Positions 1-8,726 of a stretch of DNA of 40,589 bases are shown piece by piece; within the stretch, counting starts at the first letter, position 1; each line of letters starts with the position of its first letter. Under the pieces are notes generated by a model. It saw only the letters and a program-made list of their open reading frames with translations. It had not been told where the DNA came from and searched no databases. Origin of the DNA: an uncultured Gallionellaceae bacterium. GTDB lineage: Bacteria; Pseudomonadota; Gammaproteobacteria; Burkholderiales; Gallionellaceae. The DNA is taken from the NCBI GenBank assembly GCA_903847155.1, contig CAINCU010000069.1, forward strand, positions 1 to 40,589, in the 5' to 3' direction. Both the position numbers and the translations under genes were made by a program.

Positions 1-140
1 CCCGCAAGCTAACCCGCCCAAGACGCAGGGTCAATGTGAAAAACGGCCTATATATTTTATCCGCATTGCCAGCAAGCCAATATCCACGGCCATCTCCATG
101 ATGCGAATCTTGCAGATCGCCTATTGACGGGCGTTCCCGC

Positions 141-164
141 GTAGGGTGCGTTTACGCACCCTAC
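141..164. repeat. perfect 10-bp hairpin next to the cupin gene
   Basis: GTAGGGTGCG, a TTTA loop, then the exact reverse complement. It lies 3 bases past the stop codon of the minus-strand cupin gene. It has no U-run on the minus strand, so it is not a textbook intrinsic terminator, but it could protect or end that transcript. The GTAGGGTGCG/CGCACCCTAC pair is also the kind of short dispersed palindrome common in betaproteobacterial intergenic DNA. Confidence 0.6.
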
Positions 165-166
165 CT

Positions 167-628
167 TCAAACCATTTTGTCGCCCACCATCGCCGCTGCG
201 TACCAAGCATTCAATTCGGCGGCGCTGCGGCCTTTGCTCCACACCGCAATGTCCGCTTCGGCAATGGGTGCGTACGGGCCGTGCTTCACTTCAAAGATAA
301 CTGCGCCCGCATCGCGCGACAGCACGGCATGCCAGCCGCCTGCGGGTATTTCGACCACACTGGTGTCTGCGCCTAACTCGGCACGTTCGATTACTTTGCC
401 CGCGTCGTCGAACATCAGCACGGTGAATCTTCCATGCAACGCGGTCAGCACTTCCCAGGTGTGCGGATGGCGATGCGGCAGGATCAGCGTGTCCGGTTCC
501 ATGGCAATAGCAAGGCGCTGGATGGGGTCGCTCAGTTCCTGATGCAGGTTGGTATTGGCGCGCAAGCGCGGCGACTGTTGGGCTTGCTGGCTGAGCGTGG
601 TTAAATCGGATACAGTGATTTTCTTCAA
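167..628 (-). CDS. wbuC: WbuC-family cupin metalloprotein
   Basis: Small single-domain cupin of 153 aa. The chosen start is TTG at 628, preceded by GGGAGA at good spacing; it gives an N-terminus (LKKITVSDLTTL) that matches where WbuC proteins begin. A longer reading from 691 has no such ribosome-binding site. The cupin core shows the HRHPHTWE metal-binding histidine cluster (about residues 53-60) and a second motif around AGGWHAV with the second-half histidine. WbuC proteins occur near O-antigen and polysaccharide genes but have no settled reaction. Here the gene stands alone, divergent from the outer-membrane protein gene at 732, and about 20 kb from the polysaccharide locus. Family assignment is good; function is not known. 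Confidence 0.75.
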   Translation of the reverse strand: MKKITVSDLTTLSQQAQQSPRLRANTNLHQELSDPIQRLAIAMEPDTLILPHRHPHTWEVLTALHGRFTVLMFDDAGKVIERAELGADTSVVEIPAGGWHAVLSRDAGAVIFEVKHGPYAPIAEADIAVWSKGRSAAELNAWYAAAMVGDKMV

Positions 629-731
629 AATGGTTCTCCCGTGAGAGCGGCATTTTCTCACGGGAATCTGCGCAAATACTTTTTTCATCATCGCTGTTGC
701 AAGCGGGCGACAACGGATAGAATCCAGCCCT

Positions 732-1685
732 ATGCCCAGCTTGTTCTTTCAGGCGCGTGTGCGCCCTCTCCCGTTTTTTGCCATTGCATTCTGCATGGCG
801 CTTTCCCATTCATTTCAGGTATGTGCACAGGAAGCAGTTGCACCGGCGAAGTCGGAGGTAGTGTATGAATGGGATGCTTACTATTCGGATGTGGACTACA
901 ACATCCCGCTGACCGACAAACCTGTTCCCACTATCACCTCGCGCAACGAAACTGTGTTCTACCATGAACTCGTTAAAGGCTCACTGATCCCGCGATACAT
1001 GCTGCTGGAAGCCAGTGTTTATCCGATGCCGATTCTGGGAACGTATCTCAAAACCCATACGCCCGAACTTTACAAGGATGGCAACATCGGCAACGGCAGT
1101 TTCAATATTATCGAATCGCTCACCACCGGATTTCAGGAACCGTGGGCGGTCTCGGCTTTCTTCGGCAACGTGGCCAAACTTCAACGTCCCGGCGACAAGG
1201 GGGAAACCAATAACTACGGCTATACCGGCTATCTATTCAGCGCCGGCACCAAGCACATCAAGGACAATTCGCTGGTGAGCGACGATTGGCTTGAAATGGA
1301 ATGGAAGATCAAAGGCAAGATTGAGAGTGAGGAGGAAAAACTTTCATGGAGCTTCCGCGTCGGAGCCAAGCTCAACAAGAACCATGAAGTCAACAACGTC
1401 AACTATATCAAGCTTTTCCGCAGCAACACTGAGTTGCAATATTTCGCATGGAGCTGGCTGCAAAATACCAGCATGGATTTCAGTCTGCATTTCTTACAAC
1501 ATGGCGGCAAGCTGGTGCGCTCGGAATTGATCGCAGGCAAGAAAATGCCCTTGCTGGGCAGAAGTTTCATCCCGACCTTCAGCATAGGTTTTATCTGGAC
1601 CAGTCCGGATGAGTATTCTGGCGCACTCAGGAATACATCTTCCAATAAACTGACATTTATCATCCGCCCGTCAATCGAATTTTGA
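732..1685 (+). CDS. predicted outer-membrane beta-barrel protein, family unassigned
   Basis: 317 aa with an N-terminal export signal: basic start, hydrophobic stretch at about residues 13-30, and likely cleavage after VCA-Q near residue 33. The mature part alternates aromatic and polar residues in short strands (for example YIKLFRSNTELQYFAWSWL) and ends in a terminal phenylalanine (IRPSIEF), the usual C-terminal signature of BAM-inserted barrels. I do not recognise the family. Size and strand pattern would fit a 12- to 14-strand barrel such as a porin- or phospholipase-like protein, but no catalytic motif is visible. It starts about 100 bases from the divergent cupin gene and ends 55 bases before the acyl-CoA synthetase gene, so it may share a transcript with the latter. 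Confidence 0.6.
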   Translation: MPSLFFQARVRPLPFFAIAFCMALSHSFQVCAQEAVAPAKSEVVYEWDAYYSDVDYNIPLTDKPVPTITSRNETVFYHELVKGSLIPRYMLLEASVYPMPILGTYLKTHTPELYKDGNIGNGSFNIIESLTTGFQEPWAVSAFFGNVAKLQRPGDKGETNNYGYTGYLFSAGTKHIKDNSLVSDDWLEMEWKIKGKIESEEEKLSWSFRVGAKLNKNHEVNNVNYIKLFRSNTELQYFAWSWLQNTSMDFSLHFLQHGGKLVRSELIAGKKMPLLGRSFIPTFSIGFIWTSPDEYSGALRNTSSNKLTFIIRPSIEF

Positions 1686-1740
1686 ACTTCAAACCGCACG
1701 CAGATGCGATGTATCACGCCGTTCCACAGGGAGAACATGC

Positions 1741-3546
1741 ATGAGCAGCAAAATCGATCTCATCTCGCCGGATGTGGCCGTCACGCTGGACGGTTTGTTT
1801 CATGAGCGCGCACGCCGGACGCCATCCACCAGCGCCTATCGCTATTTCGACGACCACCGCTGTGAATGGTTCGAGCTGACCTGGCAAGAGATGGAGCATG
1901 AGATCGCGCGCTGGCAGGCCGCGATGACGCACGAGGGACTGCAACCCGGTGACCGTGTGGCGATCATGTTGAAGAATACGCCGCAATGGGTGGTGTTCGA
2001 TCAGGCCGCGTTGGGCTTGGGCCTGGTTACCGTGCCGCTGTATGTCGCCGACCGCCCGGAGAACGTGGCGCATGTGTTGCAGGATTCCGGCGCAAAGATG
2101 TTGCTGATCGACAACGCCACGCACTGGCATCCGTTACACGAAGCCTGTTCCGGCATCGACACACTTACCCGCATCGTCACTTTGCGCGCGCCGCCGGAAG
2201 GCGACACCGATGAGCGCTTGCGCAGCGTGGATGAATGGGTGCCGGAAGTCCATAACGGCTTCCGCCACGTGGTCAGCGATGCCGACAAACTCGCCACCAT
2301 CGTCTATACCTCGGGTACCACCGGCAAATCCAAAGGCGTGATGTTGAGCCACCGCAACCTGCTGAGCAATGCGGCAGGCGCACTGCAATGTTTCGAGGTT
2401 TATCCTGCCGACGTGTTCCTTTCTTTCCTGCCGCTGTCGCACGCGTTGGAACGCATGGCGGGTTATTACGTACCGGTGATGGCTGGCGCGAAAGTGGCCT
2501 ACGCCCGCTCGGTGCAACAATTGCAGGAAGACCTGGCGCTGGTTCGCCCGACTATCCTCATCACCGTGCCGCGCATCTTCGAGCGCATCCAGTCCGGCAT
2601 ACGCAGCAAATTGGACAAAGGCCCGGCCTCGACGCGCCGCCTGTTCGAACTGGCGGTGAATGTCGGCAACCATCATTTCGAGTACAGCCAAGGACGCGCA
2701 TCATGGCATCCGAAATTGCTACTGTGGCCGCCACTCAAATCGCTGGTCGCGGACAAACTGCTCGCGCGTCTCGGCGGCAGACTACGCTTGGCATTATCCG
2801 GCGGCGCGGCGCTTTCGCCCGACAACGCGCGCACTTTCATCGGCCTTGGCCTGCATATCCTTCAAGGCTATGGTCTGTCCGAAACCAGTCCGGTCATTGG
2901 CGTCAATCGTATAGCAAACAATCTGCCTAGCAGCATCGGCCTGCCCCTGCCTAACCTGGAAGTGCGTCTGGGTGAACACAAAGCGCTGGAAGTGCGCGGC
3001 CCCAATGTGATGATGGGCTACTGGAACAATGAGCAAGCCACCAAGGCCATGTTCACCGCCGACGGCTGGCTCAACACCGGCGACGTGGCCAGCATCGGCG
3101 CACAAGGCCACATCACCATCACCGGGCGCATCAAGGAAATCATCGTGCTTTCCAACGGCGAAAAAGTGCCGCCCAGCGAGATGGAAGCCGCCATCCTCGC
3201 CGACCCGCTGTTTGAACAAGTGATGGTGGTGGGCGAAGGCCGCGCTTATCTCGGTCTGCTGGCCGTGGTGAATCGCGAACGCTGGAACGCCGCCATGCAG
3301 GAGCGCGACCTACCCGCCGATTGGCCGGAGAGCTTGCACAATTCGCAAGCCAAGGCATACGCATTACAGCGCGTGTCGCAACAGATACAATCCTTTCCCG
3401 GCTACGCCCGCATCCGCCGCATCGCGCTGCTGAACGAAGCATGGAGCACCGAAAACGGACTGCTAACACCTACATTAAAAGTAAAACGCGCCAAGGTGCT
3501 GGAGCATTATAAAAAGGATTTTGCGAGCTTGTATGACGGGTATTAA
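1741..3546 (+). CDS. long-chain acyl-CoA synthetase (AMP-forming)
   Basis: 601 aa, typical for a FadD15/FACS-like long-chain-fatty-acid-CoA ligase, which activates fatty acids with ATP and CoA. The AMP-binding P-loop YTSGTTGKSKG is near residues 190-200, the adenine-binding GYGLSETSP near 375, the hinge/ribose-binding WLNTGDVA near 445, and the GRIKEII...NGEKVPP motif near 463-475, which ends with the catalytic lysine region typical of this subfamily. ATG at 1741 follows GGGAGA. It may be cotranscribed with the upstream barrel gene. No paired beta-oxidation genes are nearby, so membrane-lipid remodelling or fatty-acid recycling is as likely as degradation. Confidence 0.88.
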   Translation: MSSKIDLISPDVAVTLDGLFHERARRTPSTSAYRYFDDHRCEWFELTWQEMEHEIARWQAAMTHEGLQPGDRVAIMLKNTPQWVVFDQAALGLGLVTVPLYVADRPENVAHVLQDSGAKMLLIDNATHWHPLHEACSGIDTLTRIVTLRAPPEGDTDERLRSVDEWVPEVHNGFRHVVSDADKLATIVYTSGTTGKSKGVMLSHRNLLSNAAGALQCFEVYPADVFLSFLPLSHALERMAGYYVPVMAGAKVAYARSVQQLQEDLALVRPTILITVPRIFERIQSGIRSKLDKGPASTRRLFELAVNVGNHHFEYSQGRASWHPKLLLWPPLKSLVADKLLARLGGRLRLALSGGAALSPDNARTFIGLGLHILQGYGLSETSPVIGVNRIANNLPSSIGLPLPNLEVRLGEHKALEVRGPNVMMGYWNNEQATKAMFTADGWLNTGDVASIGAQGHITITGRIKEIIVLSNGEKVPPSEMEAAILADPLFEQVMVVGEGRAYLGLLAVVNRERWNAAMQERDLPADWPESLHNSQAKAYALQRVSQQIQSFPGYARIRRIALLNEAWSTENGLLTPTLKVKRAKVLEHYKKDFASLYDGY

Positions 3547-3584
3547 AGTGGGATCAAAGCTCTCGGTTCACGGAGTGGGAAACC

Positions 3585-3878
3585 ACCTCAAATACTGGAA
3601 ATACTGGAGATTCACAACGCAAAGAACCAATCAAGAATATCTACGAATAACACCCGGAAGCGGTGCAGGACAGACTGTTCAAAGACTATCCGGCAATTGA
3701 AGCACATGCCAAACTTAAAGGTGACGCGATTCGCTGGGGTGATGAAACGGCGGTGGTCAACACGCAAGTGTGCAGTCTGAGCTACGCACCAATTGAAAAG
3801 ACACCGGTGACCTTGGCGGTAGGCAGTACGCGTCTAAAAATCCACAATCACCAATGGCGGATTTTCCGGTTGAAATAA
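3585..3878 (+). pseudogene. IS630-family transposase remnant
   Basis: The reading from about 3663 gives HPEAVQDRLFKDYPAIEAHA, then IRWGDETAVVNT, then SYAPIEKTPVTLA. This is the order of conserved blocks around the first catalytic Asp (W-G-D-E-T) of IS630-family DDE transposases. Upstream, the family's W-G-F-T-P-Q / K-P-I-K-x-x-Y-E blocks can be read only by switching frame (KYWRFTTQR, then EPIKNIYE), and an in-frame TAA separates them from HPEAV. The N-terminal helix-turn-helix half and the C-terminal D and E are absent. It fills the gap between the acyl-CoA synthetase and pgl genes; no terminal inverted repeats were recognised. Confidence 0.7.
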
Positions 3879-3946
3879 AGCGCAAGATACAAACACGTGA
3901 AGGAGTAAATCTTGAAGTCCACACAACAACTGCATGATCAACTTGC

Positions 3947-4669
3947 GTGAGGGATCGCACCGATAAAAAACTGTGTCGCTGGCATGCAGTTGCCGATGCG
4001 AGTGCATTACAACAATTGGCAATTGAGACTATCCTTGCTAGCGCAGCCTGGGCTATTCTTGAACGAGGTCAATTTCATATCGTGTTGGCAGGCGGAAACA
4101 CACCGCGCGAAATCTATCATGGCCTACGCACAGCCAACACCGATTGGTCGGCATGGCATATCTATTTCAGCGACGAGCGTTGCTTGGCGCCATTCGATCC
4201 AGCCCGCAACTCGTACATGGCTGCCGAGGTTTGGCTAAATAGTGTGCCGATTTCCCCATTGCAGTTGCATGTAATACCGGGCGAACTGGGTGCGGATGAA
4301 GCTGCGCAAAAATATTCCGCAGTACTTCGAGCAGTCGTGGACTTCGATCTGGTGCTGCTCGGCCTTGGCGAAGACGGACACACGGCAAGCCTTTTTCCCG
4401 GTCATGAATGGGGTGCAGCACCCGGCTCGCCGGACACACTGGCGGTGTTCGATGCGCCCAAACCGCCGCCGCAGCGTGTGTCGCTGAGTGCGGCGTGCCT
4501 GAGCCGTGCGCGGCAAGTGATCTTTTTGGTCAGTGGCGAGTCCAAGCACAGGGCGGTGGAAGCATGGCGTGCCGAAAAAGACATTCCGGCGCGAGCGATC
4601 AGGCCCGCGGCAGGTGTCGATGTGCTGGTGGAGTCCGCACTGCTAACCCCGTTGGTTGAACCCAAATAA
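3947..4669 (+). CDS. pgl: 6-phosphogluconolactonase
   Basis: 240 aa, DevB/Pgl type, the usual length. It hydrolyses 6-phosphoglucono-1,5-lactone to 6-phosphogluconate in the oxidative pentose-phosphate pathway. Family blocks are clear: [12 protein letters not shown] (about 46-57), [12 protein letters not shown] (about 70-81) and [15 protein letters not shown] (about 138-152). The start is uncertain: GTG at 3947 is the first usable codon, but it has no clear ribosome-binding site and lies close to the IS630 remnant, so native upstream control may have been lost. gnd begins 14 bases after the stop and zwf follows, giving the three oxidative steps in one operon. Confidence 0.88.
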   Translation: MRDRTDKKLCRWHAVADASALQQLAIETILASAAWAILERGQFHIVLAGGNTPREIYHGLRTANTDWSAWHIYFSDERCLAPFDPARNSYMAAEVWLNSVPISPLQLHVIPGELGADEAAQKYSAVLRAVVDFDLVLLGLGEDGHTASLFPGHEWGAAPGSPDTLAVFDAPKPPPQRVSLSAACLSRARQVIFLVSGESKHRAVEAWRAEKDIPARAIRPAAGVDVLVESALLTPLVEPK

Positions 4670-4683
4670 AAAGGAGACATCAA

Positions 4684-5703
4684 ATGCAATTAGGCATGAT
4701 CGGATTAGGACGAATGGGAGCCAGTCTGGTGCGACGTTTAAGCGTGGATGGTCACGGCTGCGTCGTTTACGACGTGAATGCCGCCGCAGTGCAGAAACTT
4801 GCGGACCACAACATTCAGGGTGCTGCCTCGATGGATGAATTGGTAGCGAAGTTATCTAAACCCCGTGCAGTTTGGATAATGGTTCCCGCTGCGGTAACGG
4901 GTAAGACTATCGAAGAATTGGCTTCGCGCATGGATGCCGATGACATCATCATCGACGGTGGCAACAGCTACTACCGAGACGATATCCTGAGAGCAAAAGC
5001 GCTCAAAGCCAAGGGCATCCATTACATCGACTGCGGCACCAGCGGCGGCGTGTTCGGACAGGAGCGCGGCTTCTGCCTGATGATTGGTGGAGAGAAACAA
5101 ATCGTAAAGCACCTGGACCCAATTTTTAGAACCATCGCACCGGGTGTTGAAGCCGCAACACGCACCCCGGGCAAACAGGGTGAACCTAATTCAGCAGAAC
5201 AGGGCTACCTGCATTGCGGACCGACCGGTGCCGGCCACTTCGTCAAGATGGTGCATAACGGCATTGAGTATGGCCTCATGGCGGCTTATGCCGAGGGAAT
5301 GAACATCCTGCATAACGCCAACGCCGGCAATCGTTCGCGGGAAAACGATGCCGAAACCACGCCGATGCGCGAACCGGAGTATTACCAGTATGAACTTGAT
5401 TTGCCGCAGATAGCTGAAGTCTGGCGGCGCGGCAGCGTCGTGGCATCATGGCTGCTTGATCTGACGGCAGCAGCTCTGGTCGAGGATGCCGAGCTCTCCG
5501 GCTTCTCCGGGCGTGTTTCCGATTCGGGTGAAGGGCGCTGGACGGCATTGGCCGCCATCGACGAGGGTGTACCGGCACCTGTTATCAGCGCTGCGTTATT
5601 CGGGCGCTTCGCGTCGCGCGGCGACGCCGACTATGCCGATCGCATGCTGTCCGCGATGCGCAAGCAATTCGGCGGGCATGACGAAAAGAAAGACGGGCGC
5701 TGA
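4684..5703 (+). CDS. gnd: 6-phosphogluconate dehydrogenase, decarboxylating (short type)
   Basis: 339 aa. Oxidises 6-phosphogluconate to ribulose 5-phosphate with loss of CO2. Rossmann motif GLGRMGAS (about 7-14), the family block [11 protein letters not shown] (about 93-103), [10 protein letters not shown] (about 118-127), and the catalytic Lys/His stretch [16 protein letters not shown] (about 182-197). The length matches the shorter YqeC/GndA-type enzymes, often NAD-preferring, and not the roughly 470-aa dimeric enzyme of E. coli. ATG at 4684 has a strong AAGGAGAC site. The stop is one base before the zwf start, which indicates translational coupling. Confidence 0.92.
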   Translation: MQLGMIGLGRMGASLVRRLSVDGHGCVVYDVNAAAVQKLADHNIQGAASMDELVAKLSKPRAVWIMVPAAVTGKTIEELASRMDADDIIIDGGNSYYRDDILRAKALKAKGIHYIDCGTSGGVFGQERGFCLMIGGEKQIVKHLDPIFRTIAPGVEAATRTPGKQGEPNSAEQGYLHCGPTGAGHFVKMVHNGIEYGLMAAYAEGMNILHNANAGNRSRENDAETTPMREPEYYQYELDLPQIAEVWRRGSVVASWLLDLTAAALVEDAELSGFSGRVSDSGEGRWTALAAIDEGVPAPVISAALFGRFASRGDADYADRMLSAMRKQFGGHDEKKDGR

Positions 5704-5704
5704 G

Positions 5705-7117
5705 ATGGACTATAAACATATCCGTACGACACCGGCAGATGCGCTGGTGATCTTCGGGGTGACCGGCGATCTGGCCCACAAGATGATCTTTCCGGCGCTG
5801 TACGCAATGGCAAAGCGCGGCCTGCTCAATGTCCCGGTGGTCGGCGTCGCTTCTTCACCATGGACGCTGGCACAACTGCACAAACGAGTAAGGGATAGCA
5901 TCAGGCAAGCCGGCAAGATTGATGATCGCGCCGCGCTCGACTGCCTGCTGTCCCAGCTTCAGTATGTGTCGGGGGATTACAACGATCCGTCTACGTTTGG
6001 CGCACTCAAACAAAAACTGGGTGCTGCCAGACGACCTGCGCACTACCTCGCCATCCCGCCTGCGCTGTTCGCCACGGTAATCAAAAACCTAGGTACGTCG
6101 GGTTTGGCCAAGCAGGCGCGCGTTATTGTCGAGAAACCGTTCGGACGCGACCTGGCTTCAGCACGCGAGCTCAATCGCATCGCGCTGTCGGTGTTCGCGG
6201 AAGACTCGATCTTCCGTATCGACCACTATCTCGGAAAAGAGGCGATCATGAATATCCTCTATTTCCGTTTCGCCAATTCCTTTCTCGAACCGATCTGGAA
6301 CCGCGACAACGTGGCTAGTGTGCAAATCACGCTAGCCGAAGATTTCGGTGTAAAGGAACGTGGCGCGTTTTACGAAAGTGCCGGTTGCCTGCGCGACGTC
6401 ATCCAGAATCACTTGTTCCAGATTGTCGCGTTGCTGGCCATGGAGCCGCCCGCGTTTCAGGGATTCGGTGCCGTCCACAACGAGAAGGCTAAGGTATTCC
6501 AGGCGATGCGCCCACTGGTGCCGGGCGATGTGGTACGCGGACAGTACACCGGCTACCGCAAGGAACCGGGGGTGGCGAAGAAATCAGACGTCGAGACCTT
6601 CTGTGCTTTGCGGCTGTTCATCGACTCGTGGCGCTGGGCGGGAGTGCCGTGGTACCTGCGTTCCGGAAAATTTATGGCGTCAACAGCCGCCGAGGTTATG
6701 GTGGAGTTAAAGCCGCCGCCGCAAAAGTTGTTCAACGATTCACATCCGGCGAACGGGCGTTCCAATTACCTGCGCTTCCGGCTTTCCCCCAACTCTGCCA
6801 TCGCGCTTGCCGCGCGCGTCAAGTGCGATGGCAAGGCGTTCGTTGGCGAGCAGCGCGAACTCTATCTGCTGGATGAACATCATGGAGCTGAACTGCCGTA
6901 TGAGCGATTATTGTGTGACGCTATGGCCGGCGATGGCGCGCTTTTCTCCCGCGAAGATGCAGTAGAGGCCGCTTGGGCGGTGGTTGACCCAGTCCTTGAT
7001 ACGCACGCTCCGGTTCACCCGTATAAGCCCGGCAGCTGGGGGCCGCGACAAGCTGACGCACTTATTGCAGCAGACGGAAGCTGGAACAATCCGATAATGG
7101 TGAAAACGAAAAAATGA
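5705..7117 (+). CDS. zwf: glucose-6-phosphate 1-dehydrogenase
   Basis: 470 aa from ATG at 5705, directly after the gnd stop; an open frame extends further upstream inside gnd but is not expected to be used. Converts glucose 6-phosphate to 6-phosphogluconolactone. The coenzyme loop [16 protein letters not shown] is at about 17-32, the EKPFGRD block near 140, and the substrate-binding [10 protein letters not shown] motif, with its catalytic His-Tyr-Lys, near 172-181. The order pgl-gnd-zwf puts the second, third and first enzymes of the pathway on one transcript. Such clusters are typical of bacteria that use this branch heavily for NADPH or in cyclic formaldehyde/sugar-phosphate oxidation. Confidence 0.94.
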   Translation: MDYKHIRTTPADALVIFGVTGDLAHKMIFPALYAMAKRGLLNVPVVGVASSPWTLAQLHKRVRDSIRQAGKIDDRAALDCLLSQLQYVSGDYNDPSTFGALKQKLGAARRPAHYLAIPPALFATVIKNLGTSGLAKQARVIVEKPFGRDLASARELNRIALSVFAEDSIFRIDHYLGKEAIMNILYFRFANSFLEPIWNRDNVASVQITLAEDFGVKERGAFYESAGCLRDVIQNHLFQIVALLAMEPPAFQGFGAVHNEKAKVFQAMRPLVPGDVVRGQYTGYRKEPGVAKKSDVETFCALRLFIDSWRWAGVPWYLRSGKFMASTAAEVMVELKPPPQKLFNDSHPANGRSNYLRFRLSPNSAIALAARVKCDGKAFVGEQRELYLLDEHHGAELPYERLLCDAMAGDGALFSREDAVEAAWAVVDPVLDTHAPVHPYKPGSWGPRQADALIAADGSWNNPIMVKTKK

Positions 7118-7411
7118 ACAATGTGAAAGCAGCACACAGCGCAGCAGCACTACTGAAGCCATCATTTGAATAATCGGAACTCTGAGCCACTTGCAGCTCG
7201 CGATGCAAAGAAAAAACTCACCCGGAAATAGAAAACTGGGGCAGCGCCGTTCCGCTGCATGAAGAAGGTTACCCTCTTAAATTCGATGCATTATTGTCTT
7301 GACGTAGGGGTATACCATAGTTGCAATGATTAGAGGAAACGCGCCTAACTGGCAGCTGCGATTTCTGCGTGAAAACCGGGCACAGCTATAGTGCACAGCT
7401 TCGTATCAAAT
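7118..7411. other. intergenic stretch with a small orphan reading frame
   Basis: No complete gene seen. One plus-strand reading ending at 7302 encodes HPEIENWGSAVPLHEEGYP and a few more residues after a stop near 7185. It looks like the tail of a lost protein, but I cannot name the family. The rest shows no terminator hairpin for the pgl-gnd-zwf operon. Confidence 0.35.
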
Positions 7412-7496
7412 TGGTGCGGAAGACAGGACTCGAACCTGCACACCTTGCGGCGCTGGAACCTAAATCCAGTGCGTCTACCAATTCCGCCACTTCCGC
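7412..7496 (-). tRNA. tRNA-Leu (anticodon UAG)
   Basis: Complete cloverleaf with the long variable arm expected for leucine. The acceptor GCGGAAG pairs with CTTCCGC, followed by A and an encoded CCA. The anticodon stem CTGGA/TCCAG encloses TTTAGGT, giving UAG, which reads CUA and other CUN codons. The T-arm contains GGTTCGAGTCC. The gene sits downstream of, and on the same strand as, the AcuI-type reductase, with its own likely promoter overlapping that gene's end. Confidence 0.97.
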
Positions 7497-7500
7497 ATTC

Positions 7501-7557
7501 GAGACATTGATTGTCTCGGAGGGCGCGCATTATAACCGAGTGATATTATTCCGGCAG
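7501..7557 (-). promoter_or_regulatory. likely tRNA-Leu promoter and leader hairpin
   Basis: On the minus strand a TATAAT -10 box (7529-7534) is followed by a GC-rich discriminator GCGCGCCC, typical of stringently controlled stable-RNA promoters. The -35 position (7552-7557) reads CTGCCG, a weak match. Between promoter and tRNA is a 6-bp hairpin GAGACA/TGTCTC (7501-7517), which would form in the precursor's 5' leader. Confidence 0.5.
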
Positions 7558-8541
7558 AAATTCCACAACCGAGCGTCCATGTGCTTCGCCGCGAATCAAA
7601 TTGGCGCAGACTTGCGGCAGATCGGCGAGTGCAATGCGATGACCAATCATATCTAGATGCTCGATGCGCAGATCACCTGCTAAACGTTGCCATAACTGTT
7701 GGCGCAAAGGAGTCTGCGTTGCTGATGAATCCACGCCTAATAACTTTACCCCGCGTAAAATGAACGGAAACACCGTGGTATGCAGCTCAACGCCACCTGC
7801 GTTGCCGAAACAAGCGATGGCGCCGTTCTGTTGCATGGTGCGCAGCAGCCAAGGCAACGTATCACCGCCCACTGCATCCAGCGCCCCAGCCCACTGGACG
7901 CTTTCCAGTGGACGTTTGCTGGCAAAGTCTATTTCGCTGCGCAGCAAAACCTCCTCTGCTCCCAGCGAATGCAGGTATTCCTGTTCGGTAGCCTTGCCCG
8001 TCATCGCCACCACGTGATAGCCGATCTGAGACAACATGCGCACCGCCAGACTACCCACGCCGCCCGTAGCCCCGGTCACTACCACCTTGCCTTTAGCTGG
8101 TGTTAATTCATTCTGCTCCAAGCGATGTATCGCCAGTGCCGCCGTAAAACCGGCAGTGCCCAAGATCATCGCATCGAACAGCGTCAAACCTTGCGGCAAC
8201 GCCACCACCCAATCCGCCGGCACGCGAACGTATTCGGAAAAGCCGCCATCATGCGCCACACCCATGTCGTAGCCAGTGACCAACACCTGATCGCCTACTT
8301 TAAAACGCGCATCCTGCGAAGATTCAACCACTCCCGCCGCATCTACTCCGCCCACACAAGGAAATCGCCGAATGACCTTGCCAGTCCCCGTTGCCGCCAG
8401 TGCGTCTTTGTAATTCACACCTGAAAAATGCGTGCGAATTACCACCTCGCCAACATCGAGATCGTCAAGCGATAACTCGACAAAACGTCCGGCGGACTTG
8501 GCGTTTTCTTCAACGATTTGATATGCGGAAAATTTTTGCAT
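7546..8541 (-). CDS. AcuI/YhdH-type NADPH-dependent quinone/acryloyl-CoA reductase
   Basis: 331 aa medium-chain dehydrogenase/reductase. ATG at 8541 is chosen because it aligns with the start of YhdH/AcuI proteins and has GGGAT upstream; a longer reading from 8598 is possible. Family signs: GVNYKDALAATGTGKVIRRF (about 39-58), GVDAAGVV, a DMGVAHDGGFSEY block replacing the zinc site of classical alcohol dehydrogenases, and the cofactor-binding GATGGVGSLAVRML near 155. AcuI enzymes reduce acryloyl-CoA to propionyl-CoA; YhdH homologues are often annotated as quinone reductases, and the substrate here cannot be told from sequence. Confidence 0.85.
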   Translation of the reverse strand: MQKFSAYQIVEENAKSAGRFVELSLDDLDVGEVVIRTHFSGVNYKDALAATGTGKVIRRFPCVGGVDAAGVVESSQDARFKVGDQVLVTGYDMGVAHDGGFSEYVRVPADWVVALPQGLTLFDAMILGTAGFTAALAIHRLEQNELTPAKGKVVVTGATGGVGSLAVRMLSQIGYHVVAMTGKATEQEYLHSLGAEEVLLRSEIDFASKRPLESVQWAGALDAVGGDTLPWLLRTMQQNGAIACFGNAGGVELHTTVFPFILRGVKLLGVDSSATQTPLRQQLWQRLAGDLRIEHLDMIGHRIALADLPQVCANLIRGEAHGRSVVEFLPE

Positions 8542-8653
8542 GTAATCCCAATCTATCTGCTCAGTTACGCCTCGCTCCACCTTGAACATAGTCTTCACGG
8601 TAAGCTATTTCGACAGCCTTGGCACCCCGAGGCTCACATGACCTCAACTTCTC

Positions 8654-8726
8654 GAACCGCCTGGTGCGGACCCGCATGCCAGATGGTGTGGCAGGGGCGC
8701 AGCTAACTGCTACCCCCTATGCCGAT
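8654..8726 (+). mobile_element. 3' remnant (domains V and VI) of a group II intron
   Basis: On the plus strand, GAACCGCC...GCGGACCCGC...GGTGGTGTG-like sequence (8654-8690, here with AGATGGTGTG) has the form of the domain V hairpin found at the 3' end of many bacterial group II introns. It is followed by a GGGGCGCAG-loop-CTGCTACCCCC hairpin with an unpaired A and a terminal TATGCCGAT (8691-8726), as expected for domain VI and the 3' splice site. No reverse transcriptase is present upstream, so this is a fossil. Its last base coincides with the stop codon region of the radical SAM gene on the other strand. No fold was computed. Confidence 0.6.

Noticed and set aside
3815-3822. GGCGGTAG, identical to the ops element of polysaccharide operons
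   Set aside because: It lies inside the IS630 remnant, 16 kb from the polysaccharide genes, and without the rest of a JUMPstart sequence.
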